A stretch of DNA of 64,000 nucleotides from Epiperipatus broadwayi (Eukaryota; Onychophora; Udeonychophora; Euonychophora; Peripatidae): contig JAQFVV010012394.1 in the NCBI GenBank assembly GCA_028023455.1, positions 22,154,900 to 22,218,899 on the forward strand, read 5' to 3'. Below, piece after piece: positions 21,824-35,100 of this stretch; within the stretch, counting starts at the first letter, position 1, and every line of letters starts with the position of its first letter. Position numbers and translations under genes: made by a program. Below the pieces are notes generated by a model. It was not told where the DNA came from, made no database searches, and saw only the letters and a list, made by a program, of their open reading frames with translations.

Positions 21824-22530
21824 AATAATAATAAAAAAAGAGACAAAGAAATGTTATCTTGATATTTTAAAAAAAGTAATTAGTTAAAACTAATTAGAAG
21901 AGGACAATAGTAATGTACCTTGATTGTTTAGTTCTACTGTGGTAGCATGGGTATAAGTTGGGTGACCAATACTGGAAGGGGGCTACCATATCTATGCAAA
22001 GAAGATTCAGGAAAGAAGTTTTAAAAAAGGACTGATTTTGCAAAAGAAAAAACTAAATAAGAAGAATCGACCATGCAACTTATCTCAACCATTTAAAAGA
22101 CTATTAACTGTAGCCAGAAGAAATTATACAGTCAGAATAGTTTCTTCTCATTGTTCAAGAAGCTACTAAATCTTGAAGTTTCATTAAGCTAATACTGCAA
22201 ATCATGCTATGTTTAAACTCTGCATGAGAGAATAAACTTTGTGCACTAATTGAAATCTAAAATTATGTAACCTTTTGCCAACTTTAAAAGTGTGTTGTTC
22301 CTTCCTGGACTAGTGACCAATGCACTAAGAACAAGCAATTGCCTGATGTTTCTAGTCCAATCTTTATAGTTTTATGGACTTATCAATGATAGACACATAT
22401 TCAGTATGTACCATCATTATAGCTGCTTGTAACAAAGAATAGCCAAATAAGATGTAACTGAATGAAACACCACTTTTGGTGATTATCATGTATATAAATT
22501 TATCCCAAGAATTTGAATTTATTCTAGTCA
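21824..22530. other. No recognisable feature
   Basis: AT-rich DNA without a readable gene or repeat partner in the window. Confidence 0.4.
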
Positions 22531-22539
22531 ACTAGTAAA

Positions 22540-23400
22540 AAGAAATAAAAGAAATAATCATAGCAATGGAAGAAGAAAATGAACAGATGATGATGACAAA
22601 TGTTAAATAAAATGAGAGAAAAATAAATGCAGAAAATCAAGATATGATAGAAAGTATATGCACGTAATGAAAAGATTTGAATGTGATGAAAAAATAAGAG
22701 ACCAAGAAGAAAGGATAGGAAAGATAGAACTTGAGGCATGGAATGCAATAAAGAAAATAGAAAAAAATATAATAGTGATTGGAGAAAGTATAACAATTTA
22801 TCAAAAATGAAGGATTTAAAAATGGTTGTTGATGAGAAAGAAAGTATTAAAGAGAAAGTAATGAAAGATTAGAAAGTAAAGAGTTTAAGACAGGTGTGAT
22901 ACATTGGCTAGGTAAAATTGAAGTTGCCCAGAAAGACTTAAAATGCCAGTAGGTTCAATTATACAGAAGAAAAGTAGGAAAGTCTGGGTATAATAAAATC
23001 AAAGGAGAAAAAATTTGAAAAGGCTAGTACTGATATGCATAGTGAGTTTTATTATAGTATTAATCAATTTTTAAAAATAATATTTGAGGGCCTGGATAGT
23101 GAACCATGTGTAGGCCGCATCAATGGTTTAGAATAATACGAGAGATCCTCAACATCTATCCTTTAGAATAGAGCAAATATTGCTTGACACAGATAGAAAT
23201 TTGGTAGAAAAGGTGGAAGAGTTCCTCAATGTTATAGATATGAGCCAGCAAAAACAACTAAGTAAGTTACATGATAAATTAAAAGAACTAGCTTATGTTA
23301 ATGTAATAGAAATAGGAAAAAGAAAAACCAGCAATGATATTAAGTAAGGGAGAAAATGATTAAAGTGTCTGTCCTCTGGATATCTACAACCTGATGTAGT
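22540..23400 (+). pseudogene. Broken LINE ORF1-like, coiled-coil-rich relic
   Basis: Frames interrupted by stops still give long charged stretches: ERIGKIELEAWNAIKKIEKN near 22700-22780, followed by VIGES; and later FRIEQILLDTDRNLVEKVEE continuing to a KQLSKLHDKLKELA-like stretch near 23155-23300. The heptad-like Leu/Ile spacing with Glu/Lys is coiled-coil-like and fits LINE ORF1 proteins, but no family can be named. The plus-strand purine bias is typical of element coding DNA here. Confidence 0.35.
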
Positions 23401-23959
23401 AATGAACAGAAAGAGAAGTAATATTCAAATTAAGTGCAGCTCTATAAGAATCTATAACTTCACCATCTATATCTAGGATATCCATATTTCCACAGGGACT
23501 AACAGGTACACACTACAAAAAAAAAAAAAACTTCATTGCAGATTACTATATATTTTACTATGAAATAAAAAAATCACAAAACATATAATCATATTTCTAT
23601 TACCAACAATATACTCATTTTGTAATATAAAAGATAATTGTTTATATATCTATATTATCTATCATCATAAATTGAAATCATATATTAGTAACTTACCAAA
23701 GTAATGGGGAACCACTTCCGTTTTGGAAAAAATTAATGATTAACCAAGTAAAAAATGAATTATAAAATATTAAATAAATAAATATTAATTTAAAATAAAT
23801 ATAAAAATTAAATATAAAGTTAAAAAATAAAAGTAAAATTGAGTAGATAAGAAAACCAGGACAATTAGCTGTCCCGAAAGAATGTGTTGGGATACCAGGA
23901 CAAGAGAGATAAAACCAGAACAAAGCCAAGACATGTGAACATTCTTTTCATATCTTACA

Positions 23960-24760
23960 GAATGCAACTTCTAAAAGACTTTGTGGTTAAACCCTTTACA
24001 CACATACATACTTTGGGATGGAAAATTGAAGATTTTTATTATTTGTGGGACTATTATGTGAGGAACATCATGTGATAGCAAATTGTTTGCAAAAAATGTG
24101 GAAATAAATTTCACATCATATGTATTAATGCTCATACAATAAATATACAAAAAAATGAGCCTGGTTTAGCTGCCTTTATATGCAATATTTGTTTGAAACA
24201 AAATTCCATTCAGGAAAACAAAATGGAGGATACAGTTAATAAAGTTACTGGCTCTCTTAACCTGAAAAACTTGTCAAGCAAAAAACAATAAGAATGAAAA
24301 ATCAGTAGTTAGTCATAATACAAATTATACTGGTTTGTGTCACTTTTATTCTACTAACATTCTTGATAATCTATTTCTTGATCTGGTAATGGTTTTAAAA
24401 TATTTCATGCACAGTGCTTAAAATTATCAAATGCAGATTTAAATTTACTTAAATTCAATGGAGATAATTGTTATCTATGTCCTGACTGTGATAAAATTAA
24501 CTCTTGTAATACATACCATTAATGATGAAATAACTTCTTTAGTTTTAGATCCACATTATTCACACTTCAATAATCAGAAATGTTGTAAACAAACTCTTTT
24601 AAATATTAAATTAATTCTCTCTCATGCATTTAAAATTGAACAAAAGTTAGAGAATTTATCTAATGAAAATGTAGTTTTAGAAGGAACTTTATTCAAGGAA
24701 ATATATCTCCACAGATATTTCAGTTTAAAAAGTAAAAAAAAAAAAGTTATACAAAACTAA
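23960..24760 (+). pseudogene. Zinc-finger (PHD-like) relic
   Basis: An open stretch at 24079-24291 gives CKKCGNKFHIICINAH and, 19 residues later, CNIC: Cys/His spacing of a PHD-type finger. Further on, a shifted frame gives CYLCPDCDKINSC near 24470, a second cysteine cluster. PHD-like fingers are known in ORF1 of several LINE clades as well as in host chromatin proteins. The stop after about 70 codons and frame changes argue for a dead element copy. The 100-codon frame at 24458 covers only part of it in another frame. Confidence 0.35.
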
Positions 24761-25239
24761 TCAAAGAATATTGCAATGAGTATTTTCAATAGCATTCAAT
24801 GAGTTATACTATTATTAAGAACATTTACAATAAAATTAAAACAGAGAATGCATCTCACTAGAGGCTAGAGCACTGATGAACAAGTGACCAAGTGGCTGCA
24901 AAAATACCTAATGGGATGATTTTTTTATCTCTTAGTTTTATTGTCTCTAATTTGCTTTTAAAAGTATTAATATTTCTTGCATTACTATTGTAAAGGTAAG
25001 TGCACCATAATGTATATAGGGAAAAGACTATTTTAAAAAAAAATTAAAGATATATTGGAATAAAAAGAATACATTCAAAGTTATAATAATTCTATGGATG
25101 GTGCTCTTTTAGTACACGATCTCCGCCATTTTGAATTTCAAAAACAACCAAAAACATCGTCTGACACATCTAAGTGATAAAAAAGTATGTGAAAACGAAA
25201 AAAATGTAGAACTTGGGGTCACGTGACTTGGAAATCACC
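24761..25239. other. No recognisable feature
   Basis: AT-rich, with a small GC-richer patch (25100-25150, 25215-25250). No repeat partner seen. Confidence 0.4.
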
Positions 25240-28085
25240 CCACCCCCAATATATGAGTGTGATACACTATGGCTTCTCCTTTATCAAAGTCAGGAATCTC
25301 TCACCTACTATTCCCAGAAAACCTGTTAGCCACCTTACCTTCACTTTCCATTCCTCACCCTAAGTTTTTCCCATATTCTTCTCTATTTTGTTCCATCCCA
25401 TTTCCATAATATCATCTTTATCCACTCTATAGCCTTTATATCTAGATTTTCTTTATCTTTTTTCAAACCCAACATAAAAACCAAGAACCCACTTTCTGTA
25501 TAATCACTTTGTTTATATTTATTCTCCCACAATTGCATTAGTTGGAGCCTTTCAGCTTGCAGGCATTTACACTTAATTAGCAGATGCCTAATATTTTCCA
25601 TGCCTTCTTTACATAACTTGCAGACTAAATCACACATATTTTTCCATTTATGTGCATATTCCCTTGTTGGTAACAATTCTGTTTGAGCCCTAAACAGTAA
25701 ACAACCTACATTGCTATTAAAATTAACTCACACCCAATATTCTGTTCTATATATATTTAAACTCTTTTTACTCTCTCCATACTAGTTCTCTATCTCTCCA
25801 ACTCTTTATTTTTTATTAATGAATCTATTCTTCTATCCCATTCTTTGCTACTATAACACTCAATTCTCCTAACACAATCATTCCACTTTTTGCACAAGTA
25901 TAACTCACATAGTTTTTACCCAAATCTTCTGCATTCCATACTTCCTTTCACACTAATCTTGTTGCCTGTCTTTTACTTGTAATCCAATTAAATACTATTT
26001 TACCTATTCACTGACTAGCCATAAACTGCAATCTACTGAAAATTTTTATTTTGATTTTTGCATCTCTCATATAAAAACTTGATATCTTCCTACTTCTCTT
26101 TGTACTTTTTCTAAGTAATCTAACACCTTTTACTAACACATAATACATCATTGCCATAAATTAAGCCTGCTACTGCCATACAATTCTTGTTACATCATAT
26201 TTATTATATAAAACACTGTTAATTTTTTTTATCAGACCCTTTCTTTTCTTTGCTTCATTTATCTTTTTTTTTTTCCCATTCATCCAATCAATTTCTCTGA
26301 TTACTTAAAATGATTCTCAAATAGTTATGCCTATTCACCCCATTTAACTTTATATCCCCCAATAAAAATTCTTTCTCTTCCTGTTCTCCAACATTTATGA
26401 TCATTACTTTTTATTTTTCTTCACTAAATTTAATCCCCATGTCTTTACCTATTCTTGCACACATCTTCAGCTTAACTTCCATATCTTCCCTACTTTCCGT
26501 GCGCAAAAAGATAGCAAATAAAAGACCTGCTAATATACACACTCTTTGCCATCTATTAATGGTATTTCTACACTCTTTCTAGTCTTTCTGTTCTTCTCTC
26601 CATTTCTCTCAAATATAACAAAAACAAAATAGGTGACATAGAACATCCTTGTTTTAGTCGCAACCCATTTTTAACTCTGATTTTATATTAATTAATATAT
26701 AGTAATTATTTTCATACAATTGCTTAATAAGATCCACTAAAGCTCCATTCATTCTTATATTTACTAACCATACCCCTATCTATTTCTATTTACTCTATCT
26801 ATGCCTTTTCTATATCCATAAAGACCATATATAACTGTCTATCTGTATTCCTACTCGTATCTATAAGTTGTGTGTACTACAAATAAACTATCTCGTATAT
26901 GCTTATCCATTTTAAAACCTTCTTGCATTTCTCCCATGATTATTTTCTTTCATCCAGTTTGCCACCCTTCCCCTGACCATATATGCAAAACCTTTATATA
27001 GCAATGACATTACCACTATCAGTCTATAATTGTTTATATTTCTATGGTCCTTTCTCATTCCTTTAAATAACAGCCTTACTCTTGTATTATTTCAGCTATC
27101 AGGAAATTCTGTCTTCTGTGCCATCTTATTAAAATATTATTAAAACATTATTATAGATTTAATTTTGTCCTATTTCACAAATTCATCACCATCTCTGCTG
27201 CCCATTCATCTAAACCTCCAATGTTTTCCTTGCCTCATTCATTTTATTTTTTGTAAAACTAATGTTTCCATTACTATGTGCTTTCATGTTTGTTATCACT
27301 CTGTCCTTCACATCTAACATCTTTTCCATATTTATTTAAGATTGTCTGTAATTCTTCTCTAGAGCTACACTCTTTTTCCTCATTATTTAATAATACTATT
27401 TCTCTCTCCCCTACATTTTTTCAGTTAATATATTTCCAAAATTTTTTACTCCCATCTCTTTTACTTTTATTAATATCCTCCAATAATTTATTATTTAATT
27501 TCATTCTCTATATAATTATCTATTTTAGCCAATCTTTTTTTAAATAGTTTTACTATTTAATATTAACATCATTTTCATTTTCTTTGTTTTTAATAGCACA
27601 TTTATATTCTCTGCATGCTGTTTTTCCTCTCTTTTACATTTTTACTAATTCTCACTTTTCTATTACTTTTATTCTTCTGAATATTCTCATCTAAAACCCT
27701 ATTTGCCACTTTTTCTACTTCACCACACTAATCCTTATATTTATCCCCAACAAACTCTTCCAAGATTTCTTCTACTTTTATTTTATATTCTTCTAATTTA
27801 TTCTTATCATTCATTTTCCATCTACATCTTTCATTGTGCTTTTTATTTTTATTACTATTTTCCATCATATTACTAACCATTCTACTATAAAGAAATTATG
27901 ATTACTCTTACAAACTCTCTTTTTATTATCAAACACTTTAATTTTTTATACTTTATTTATTCTCTCTTCCTCTACTAATACATAATCTATTCTGTGGAAT
28001 ATATTATTTCTAGACCATATGTATTGCTCATCATAAATATTTGATAAATTTCCAATGCTCAAATTCATTCTTAAATGCAATAACT
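25240..28085 (-). mobile_element. LINE-A, long degraded copy
   Basis: The minus strand encodes, in several frames, a non-LTR ORF2: an endonuclease C-terminal piece near 27900-28080, a region near 26630-26680 reading QGCSMSPILFLLYLREMERR, and the C-terminal zinc region at 25383-25676. The same blocks in the same order occur in the plus-strand LINE-A copy at 50287-61420. The 3' end carries GTGTGATACACTATGGCTTC next to a CAGGAATCTC word, shared with 10641-10770 and 49265-49735. Numerous stops and frameshifts make it inactive. Confidence 0.7.
25383..25676 (-). pseudogene. LINE-A ORF2 C-terminal domain
   Basis: A 97-codon frame with HKWKNMCDLVCKLCKEGMEN followed by IRHLLIKCKCL: a CxxC..HxxxxC zinc-knuckle as found at the C-terminus of several LINE ORF2 proteins, thought to bind nucleic acid. 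The tail ends WIKMILWKWD. It is matched by the frame at 49379-49699. It is the longest open part of the copy. Confidence 0.7.
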
Positions 28086-28624
28086 ATTTAAGTTATAAGT
28101 TAAATATTCTGTCTTCTTCTTATAACTCTATTATAGGATATCTTATATCTTAGGTAAACAAAATTGCAAATATACAAAAATCAAGTATCCTAACACTTTA
28201 AATAACACATGGCTAATATATAAAATGGTCCGTAAATATTTTGAAATTTCTTCTTATTTAAATATTTAATTTATACTGACTATAAACCTACTTAATTCTA
28301 TTATCTTCAATAATGCAGAAGGTGGAAAGGGTAATTTTATACTACCAATTATATTACAAAGTACATTTGAAATAAAGGTAAATTAACATCGTATGTATTT
28401 TATACAATGCAGATGAAATAAATAATAAGCAAAATTTATAAATAAATTTTATGTAATCATTAAAATGTACTTTTTTTTTATTATAAAATAATGAATAATA
28501 TAATAAAACTATATTAAATTAGATTTTCTGGATAAATGAATGTAATAATAGCAATGAAAACAGGAACTATTTAATAAGCAGCAAAAATATATATATTTAT
28601 AAGATAATATAGTATATATATAAG
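28086..28624. other. No recognisable feature
   Basis: AT-rich; short (AT)n runs near 28580-28625. Confidence 0.45.
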
Positions 28625-28915
28625 GCTGCAGAAAGGAGTTTGCTATTAACTGAAAGGAGATCCTTTGATTCCTCATGGAGGCCTTAAAGGAACCGAGCAG
28701 GGCAAATTCCTAATGTCCACTCCATACGTTCTTGTCGTTGCAGCTGTTATTACTATGTGATTATTCACATAGTATACGATCATGGATGGGCTGCTCACCA
28801 ACACACATTAGCCAGCGTGGTGAGTTTATTGGCTTTTTACCTCTGAGTTTAAGATCAAGAAACACCATGGTCTTTCTTCTCAGTGCCTGATAAGGCAGAA
28901 TGAATGTTTGTGTAA

Positions 28916-30176
28916 ATGATAAATATTTTTTTCCAATACATATATACAATTATGACAGACAAAAATAAAGCATGGCCCTTATTCCCAGGAGGCTGTAAAG
29001 TCACCAACCAAGGCAGAGGTTGGTGGCCAAAGGCGGAGGGTGCTAAGAATCCCCTGATTGCGGACCCAGGCTGCCATTTGATGACAACTTTTTATTTAGG
29101 TACTTACAACTGCAGATCACTTTCAAGTGAAGGAAGATTGCAAGAATTAGAAGAAGAACTCTCTTATATTAAATGGGACATTATTGGACTTTGTGAAGTT
29201 AGAAGAAAAGGTGAAGAGACAATTGATTTAAAAAGTGGACATATACTCTATTATAAAGGCACAAATATTGGAAATACAAGTGGAGTAGGATTCATTATAA
29301 ATAAAAAGTGGAAGAACAATATTGTGGAGATTGATGTCAAACAGAGTGGCAAAATTAGTTATACAACTTAATAGCAGATATCAAATGCAGATAATTCAGG
29401 TTTATGCCCCAAAAAGTTCTCATAGTGATGAAGTAGTAGAAGATTTTTATATGGATGTACAAAAGGCTTTTGATCAGAGTAAACAACATTTTAAAATCGT
29501 TATGGGAGACTTTAATGCTAGAATTGGTAAACAAATGAAAGATGAAAGTGCTGTAGGTAATTTTGGTTATGGTAATAGAAATGAGAGAGGACATAGACTT
29601 GTGGAGTTTGCAGAAAAAGAAAAACTTTATATTATGAATTCTTTTTTTGAGAAAAATGTTAAAAGGAAATGGACATGGAAGCATCCAAATGAAGGTACAG
29701 CAGAATTGGATTATATTTTGACTAATAGGAAATACATATTTCAAGATTGTAATGTTCTTAATAAATTTAACACAGGAAGTGATCATCGATTAGTAAGGTG
29801 TAAGATACATGTTAATGTGAAACTAGAGAGACAAAAATTATTAAGAAAAACAATATTTACAGTTGATATTCCTAATCTTCAGAAACATTCTAATGAATTT
29901 AAATTAGAACTTAGAAATTGGTTTCAAGTATTAGTAGATTTTGAGCATAATTCAGATTTGAATGAAATTAATATGAAAATAACTGATACACTTTTAAAAA
30001 CTGCAACAAAGATAGCTGGTAGAAAAAAGCAGCAATTGACCAATAAAATTTCTACTGAGACTAGAGAATTTATGAAGAAAAGAAGAAATATGAAGATATA
30101 CAAAAATGATGCATTAAAAAAATTGAATATCTCGAATTTTGTAAAATGGTGCGGAAAAGAGTTGAAAATGATATAA
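28916..30176 (+). pseudogene. RTE apurinic-type endonuclease domain (two frames)
   Basis: The APE-like endonuclease nicks target DNA to prime reverse transcription. In the first frame: LGTYNCRSLSSEGRLQELE, the catalytic Glu in GLCEVRRKG, and GVGFIINKKW. After a frameshift near 29340 the second frame gives QVYAPKSS, MGDFNARIG (metal-binding Asp/Asn) and, later, GSDHRLV (the catalytic SDH box). All the classical endonuclease motifs survive; only the shared reading frame is lost. Any N-terminal residues before LGTYNC are probably leader or UTR, since translation from 28952 crosses a GC-rich non-conserved part. Confidence 0.8.
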
Positions 30177-31895
30177 GAAAGTATAATTGTGAACTAGCAA
30201 GGAAAGCTGTAGAAGAAAATAAAAGTCTTAAGAATGTAAAACAACATTTTGGTATTGGTAGGAAATTTATATCTGCAATAAGAAAAAAAGATGGAATTGT
30301 TACTAAAAAGAGAGATGACATCATGAAATTGGTAGAAGATTTTTATCAAGAATTATATAGTAATAAAGAACAAGTACCTCCTATATCTATTCCATCTTCC
30401 GAATTGCCCAGAATTTTAAATGAAGAAGTGAGACACGCAATTAAATGTATGAAGAAGGAAAAGGCTCCAGGTAATGATGGAATTATAATTGATATATTAA
30501 AAGAAGCAGGAGAAGAAATATAAATTTTTTTAGCAAAGTTATATACCAAATGACTAAATGATAAAGATGTACTGGATGATTGGAAGAATGCAGTAATAAT
30601 ATTAATATTTAAAAAAGGTGATAAAGAAGATATTAGAAATTACAGACCTATCAGCCTTTTATCAGTTTTATATAAAATTTTTACCAAGATAATTACAACT
30701 CGTCTACAGAGAACATTGGATTTCCACCAACCAAGAGAACAAGCTGGATTTAAAAGTGGTTTTAGTACAGTAGATCATATCCAGGTTTTGAGAGAGGTTA
30801 TAGAAAGGTCTAATGAATATGAGTTGTCATTATGTTTTGGATTTGTAGATTATGAAAAGGCATTTGATTCTATAAACATTTCTTCAGTGATTAAAGCATT
30901 GGATCATCAAGGTATAGATCCAGGATATTGTCATATTTTGAAGAATATTTATAAAAATGCAACAGCAACAATTAGATTACATAATGATACTGGGAAAGTC
31001 AACATTGAGAAAGGTGTAAGACAAGATGACTCCATATCTCCAAAACTTTTTACAGCAGTGCTGCAAGAAGTATTTTGTGGATTAAAATGGGAAACTAAAG
31101 GAGTGAAAGTAAATGGAGATTATTTAAGTCATTTAGATTTCGCAGATGATGTAGTTGTTTTTGCAAATAATGCTTCAGAGCTGCAGGATATGTTGCAGGA
31201 ATTATCAGATGAAAGTAGGACTAAAGATAAATGTTAAAAAGACTAAAGTAATGTTTAATCGATTTGCTCAAAATATGAAAATAAAGATTGATTATGATGA
31301 ATTAGAAGAAGTTAACAGTTACAAATACCTTGGTCAGATTATTAATACAGATGGAAACATAATGGAAGAAATTAATCATAGAATTAAACTTGGTTGGAGT
31401 GCTTTTGGTAGAAATAACTTGATACTAAAAGGAAATATGCCTATGTGTTTGAAAAGGAAGGTTTTTAATAAATGTGTTTTACCAGTTCTTACTTATGGAT
31501 CTGAGACTTGGACACTTAATAGAAGAGCAATACAGAGACTTCAGACCACTCAAAGAAGTATGGAGAGATGTATGTTGGGAATAACAAGAAGAGATCGAAA
31601 ACGCAATGTATGGGTAAGAGAACAAACAGGTGTTACTGACCTCATTGAAAAAATTAAAAGATTGAAGTGGAGTTGGGCTGGACATATTGCTAGAAGAGAT
31701 GATAATAGATGGACAATTGAAATTTTAAACTGGATTCCAAGAGATTGTAAAAGACCCAGAAAGAGACCACATGTGAGATGGATGGATGAAATAAGAAAGT
31801 GTGCAGGGGTGATGTGGAGAAGAGAAGCTGAAGATCAGAGAAGATGGATTAAACTTGGAGAGACCTTCATCCTGCAGTGGATTGATAATGGTTGA
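30146..31895 (+). pseudogene. RTE reverse transcriptase, broken into three frames
   Basis: Frame pieces at 30146-30523, 30716-31237 and 31155-31895 match the intact protein at 7333-8814 almost residue for residue: KAPGNDGI, the EQAGFKSGFSTVDHI block, FADDVVVFANN (catalytic Asp pair), YKYLGQIINTDGN, LTYGSETWTLN and the basic CKRPRKRPHVRW tail. Breaks are an in-frame stop after LKEAGEEI, a stop near 30553, and the 8-bp loss near 31220. In one place RQGDS reads RQDDS, a substitution in a conserved RT block. Confidence 0.85.
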
Positions 31896-31939
31896 TAATG
31901 ATGATGATGATGATAGTATATAAACAATGAAGATTGCCA

Positions 31940-32190
31940 ATTCCTCAACAAGCTTTGTGATAAATGCTTAGCTAGAGAAAGCATTTAAAATATCTCTGTC
32001 AGGACCCCCCCAAACCTCTGACCATGGTTTCGTGCTCTGGCACTCCTCAGAGAGATGCTAGGGTAGGTTCAGAGAGTAGATCTAAAAACACTAACCCAAA
32101 GCCAGCATTTAACTACAAGTTATCTATTGAGTGAAAAATCTGAAATTTTCAAACACCTACATGTCTTCAAACCCAGCTATCCAACTCAAA
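31940..32190 (-). mobile_element. Hammerhead family-c element fragment
   Basis: It starts about 25 bp after the RTE tail. On the minus strand it shares with family b the block AGCTATTTGAGTTGGATAGC and GAAAATTTCAGATTTTTCAC, then a STEM-type region with a canonical hammerhead, then AAGCATTTATCACAAAGC-like sequence. Only one copy is present and its outer limits are unsure. It shows that families a, b and c descend from one kind of element. Confidence 0.55.
32013..32057 (-). ncRNA. Canonical hammerhead ribozyme motif, family c
   Basis: Minus strand, 5' to 3': stem I ATCTCT; CTGAGGA (32050-32044); stem II GTGC/GCAC with loop CAGA; GAAA (32031-32028); stem III ACC/GGT with loop AT; cleavage base C32020; stem I return AGAGGT. 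Stem I pairs T-A, C-G, T-A, C-G, T-G, A-T. The first stem II pair is G-C as required, and all of CUGANGA and GAA is intact. Stem III is very short, as reported for Penelope-type hammerheads, which may work best as dimers. By eye no core position is missing. Confidence 0.8.
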
Positions 32191-35100
32191 TAGCTATAAG
32201 TATTACTTTTCATTTAACAAATTATACTAATAGAAATATTAGTATATTTTACAAAAAAATATACTCTCTCGAAGCATTCTTTCAAAATATTATAACCAAA
32301 GCATTTATATTACTTAAGAAGTTTTCACATTTTATTTGGTACTATTTCTCTTACTATTATGTATTTACAGCAAAATAACACAAATATATGTCAATATACA
32401 GGCCACTAGCATGATATTAAAAACTTTACAGAGCTATCAGTGCCTGAAAATCAGTGTGAAAACACATTTATTATGAATTTTGTAAAGATAGCAAAATATT
32501 ATGCAAAATAATTAAAACAATACAATTATATAAATATTTATGAGAAGTGAGGAAATAAATATGCTCAATACTAACAATATATTTAAATTGTAGTAGATTA
32601 ATCAATTAATTTTAAAGATGGATATGCCTTAAATGTTCCAACATATTTAAAATACATATTAATGCTAAATTATAGACAAAGTGGATGACGGAAATTATAT
32701 AGGGAGGCCCCAATAACTTTGTGCGGGCAGTCCAAAAATCAGTGAGCCACTCTCTTTTGTGGAAGGGCTTAACACATACAAAAGCAATAAAATATCACAT
32801 AGAAAATGCCTAAATTGATATCTGTCTACAAGCAGCATACTAATTGATAACTCCACATGGCATTCACATATGCATTCAAAAACATAATGACACATCTATT
32901 TGTTCTAACAATATGTGTAAACTGACACACCATGATTATATGATGATATTAAACATTGAACTTTTATAATTATCTAAATTCACACATCAACTTCCAAAGC
33001 ATTTTTATTCATAATCATATGTAAACTATAAAAGGCTGTTTTTATCCCAGTACAAAATTACATTCTATTGTACTGGAATAATAATGATGAGAACTCTTAA
33101 TAGTAGTAATAGTAGCAGTAGTAGTAGTAGCAGTAGCAGTAGTAGTAGTACAAAAAATAATAACAATGATGATAATGATGATGATAGCAGCTCCTAATGT
33201 AAACCTCTTACCTAAATATTTCTTAACAAATTCCATTTCACATAGGTGCACCATTATAAATATATTCTATAACATCATAAATAATAAGATAAGAATAAGA
33301 CATATTATAATTACATAATAATAAGAATAATTTTAAATTTGTAAAACATATAAATATATGCTATATTTTGTTTACTTATCTAAATTAAGGACTAAAAATT
33401 CTTTCATTGTAAAATAAAATTAATCCTTTTAATTGAGGAGTTCTTTTGTTATTTTTTTAATGCAATAGGCCATAACACAGTCTTTTATTATCGTAGATAA
33501 AATAAATATGCACACAATAGTCCGGAGCAGGAGTTTCTTAACAGCATTGCCCATAACTGAAATATAAATTTTAAAAAAAAATGAGCTGAGAACAGCAAGC
33601 AACACAAAGTTGACAATATATAAGTAATGAATAGTTTAGTTCATTTATATAGTTAAATATTATTTCATTAATATTAATGCATGAAGTGAACTTGAATTAT
33701 TTCTTTTTTAACAAAACAATGAAAATTTGCTTTAAATAAATAGGTAGATGAATTCTAAATTAATAACTTATAATAACAAAAAAATATTTTATATGCATTG
33801 ACAAAAAAAAACAAAGTCTTTTCTAACATATTGCAAAAGTTAATCTGGATGATGTTCTCTTTCATTAGAATTATATAAAGCAGTTTAAAACTATTGCGTT
33901 TTATTTTTTTTTAAAACTGGCAATAATTTTTAAACAATTCATTACTGCAACTCTTTGGTTTGATAGAAATATAACAGCTTTCAAATTTATTTTTAATAAT
34001 TTAATGTTGACCATCTTTCATTAATTATACTGTTACATAAATTATTTATTCTAAGACCAGAGCTTTATCAAATATAAGAGGTAACATCATTAAAAAATAA
34101 AATTAGTGCCAGCAAATAATTTAAAAGTGATACTAAAATGTTAATGATTTACTAATCAAAAGTTCGAATTAACTAAAAGTCTATAAATAGAATAAAATAA
34201 ACATATGCATATCTTGATGTCTTATAGGTTCCATTCAGGATTTTATAATTTTCTTTAAAAATAATATCATTATTGCATCTTTTAGTGATTTATTACTGAG
34301 ATGAATAAATGAAACATGCACAGTAGAACAGCAATACAAGGATTACTTTAACTTGGTACTTGGACATTTAAACTGATAAAATAATAAGCAATTTAAAATG
34401 AGATGAACTAAAAACCTTTTAAAACTGATTAAATGATAATAAAGCTATTTTTTAAAGATAATATATTTTTATTTTCCAGATTTTTTTTATAAAAACCTGT
34501 GTGCTATTTTTACTGCATTATATATCATATGGTATAATTCAACAATTTTAATTTAACTTTTAGGGTAGAATCTTTAAACATTAGTGTATTTTTAACCTTT
34601 CTAATTATCAAGGTCATTTCTTTATAGATTTTGACCTTGAATTTACTAATTAAAATTTTCTAAACACATGATGTCTAGACAGTAAAAATAATTAACTTTT
34701 ATTAACTTTATTTAATGACTAAATAAGTCATTTATTTCACTTTAATAAAAATTATTTATTTAATTAAACTTATTTTATTCAGAATAAACATTCTTTTATC
34801 TTTTAAGAGTTCCTTAAAACTGTCTTTGTTTAAAGTACCCTTTTTTAAATATATTACTTTTAATATAATTAATAATTTTATTAATAATCCCTTTCAAAAC
34901 TTTTTTTAAATCTTTCTACACATATGTATACTAAATACAATCAACATTTTAAAAACAATGAACCTAAACTAGTTAGAAAAACTTATATAAAACTTCTTTC
35001 AACTTAGCTATCTTTAAGCTTAATGATTTGAATTCTAACTTTAAACAGATATTACACTAAAAATAATACCTTTTAATATACTATTTTAAATGTAGCTTAT

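Larger units (their letters stand above)
28625..31917 (+). mobile_element. Near full-length RTE-type LINE, inactivated
   Basis: It begins with a GC-richer 5' region (28625-28950, partly shared with the relic at 5345), followed by endonuclease and reverse transcriptase, and ends with a TTGATAATGATGATGATG-like tail. Inactivating lesions seen directly: a frameshift near 29340, one near 30160, a TAA at about 30521, and loss of 8 bp near 31220 relative to the copy at 7193-8850. Length (about 3.3 kb) fits an RTE. It is the reference for the four RTE relics elsewhere in the window. Confidence 0.85.
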
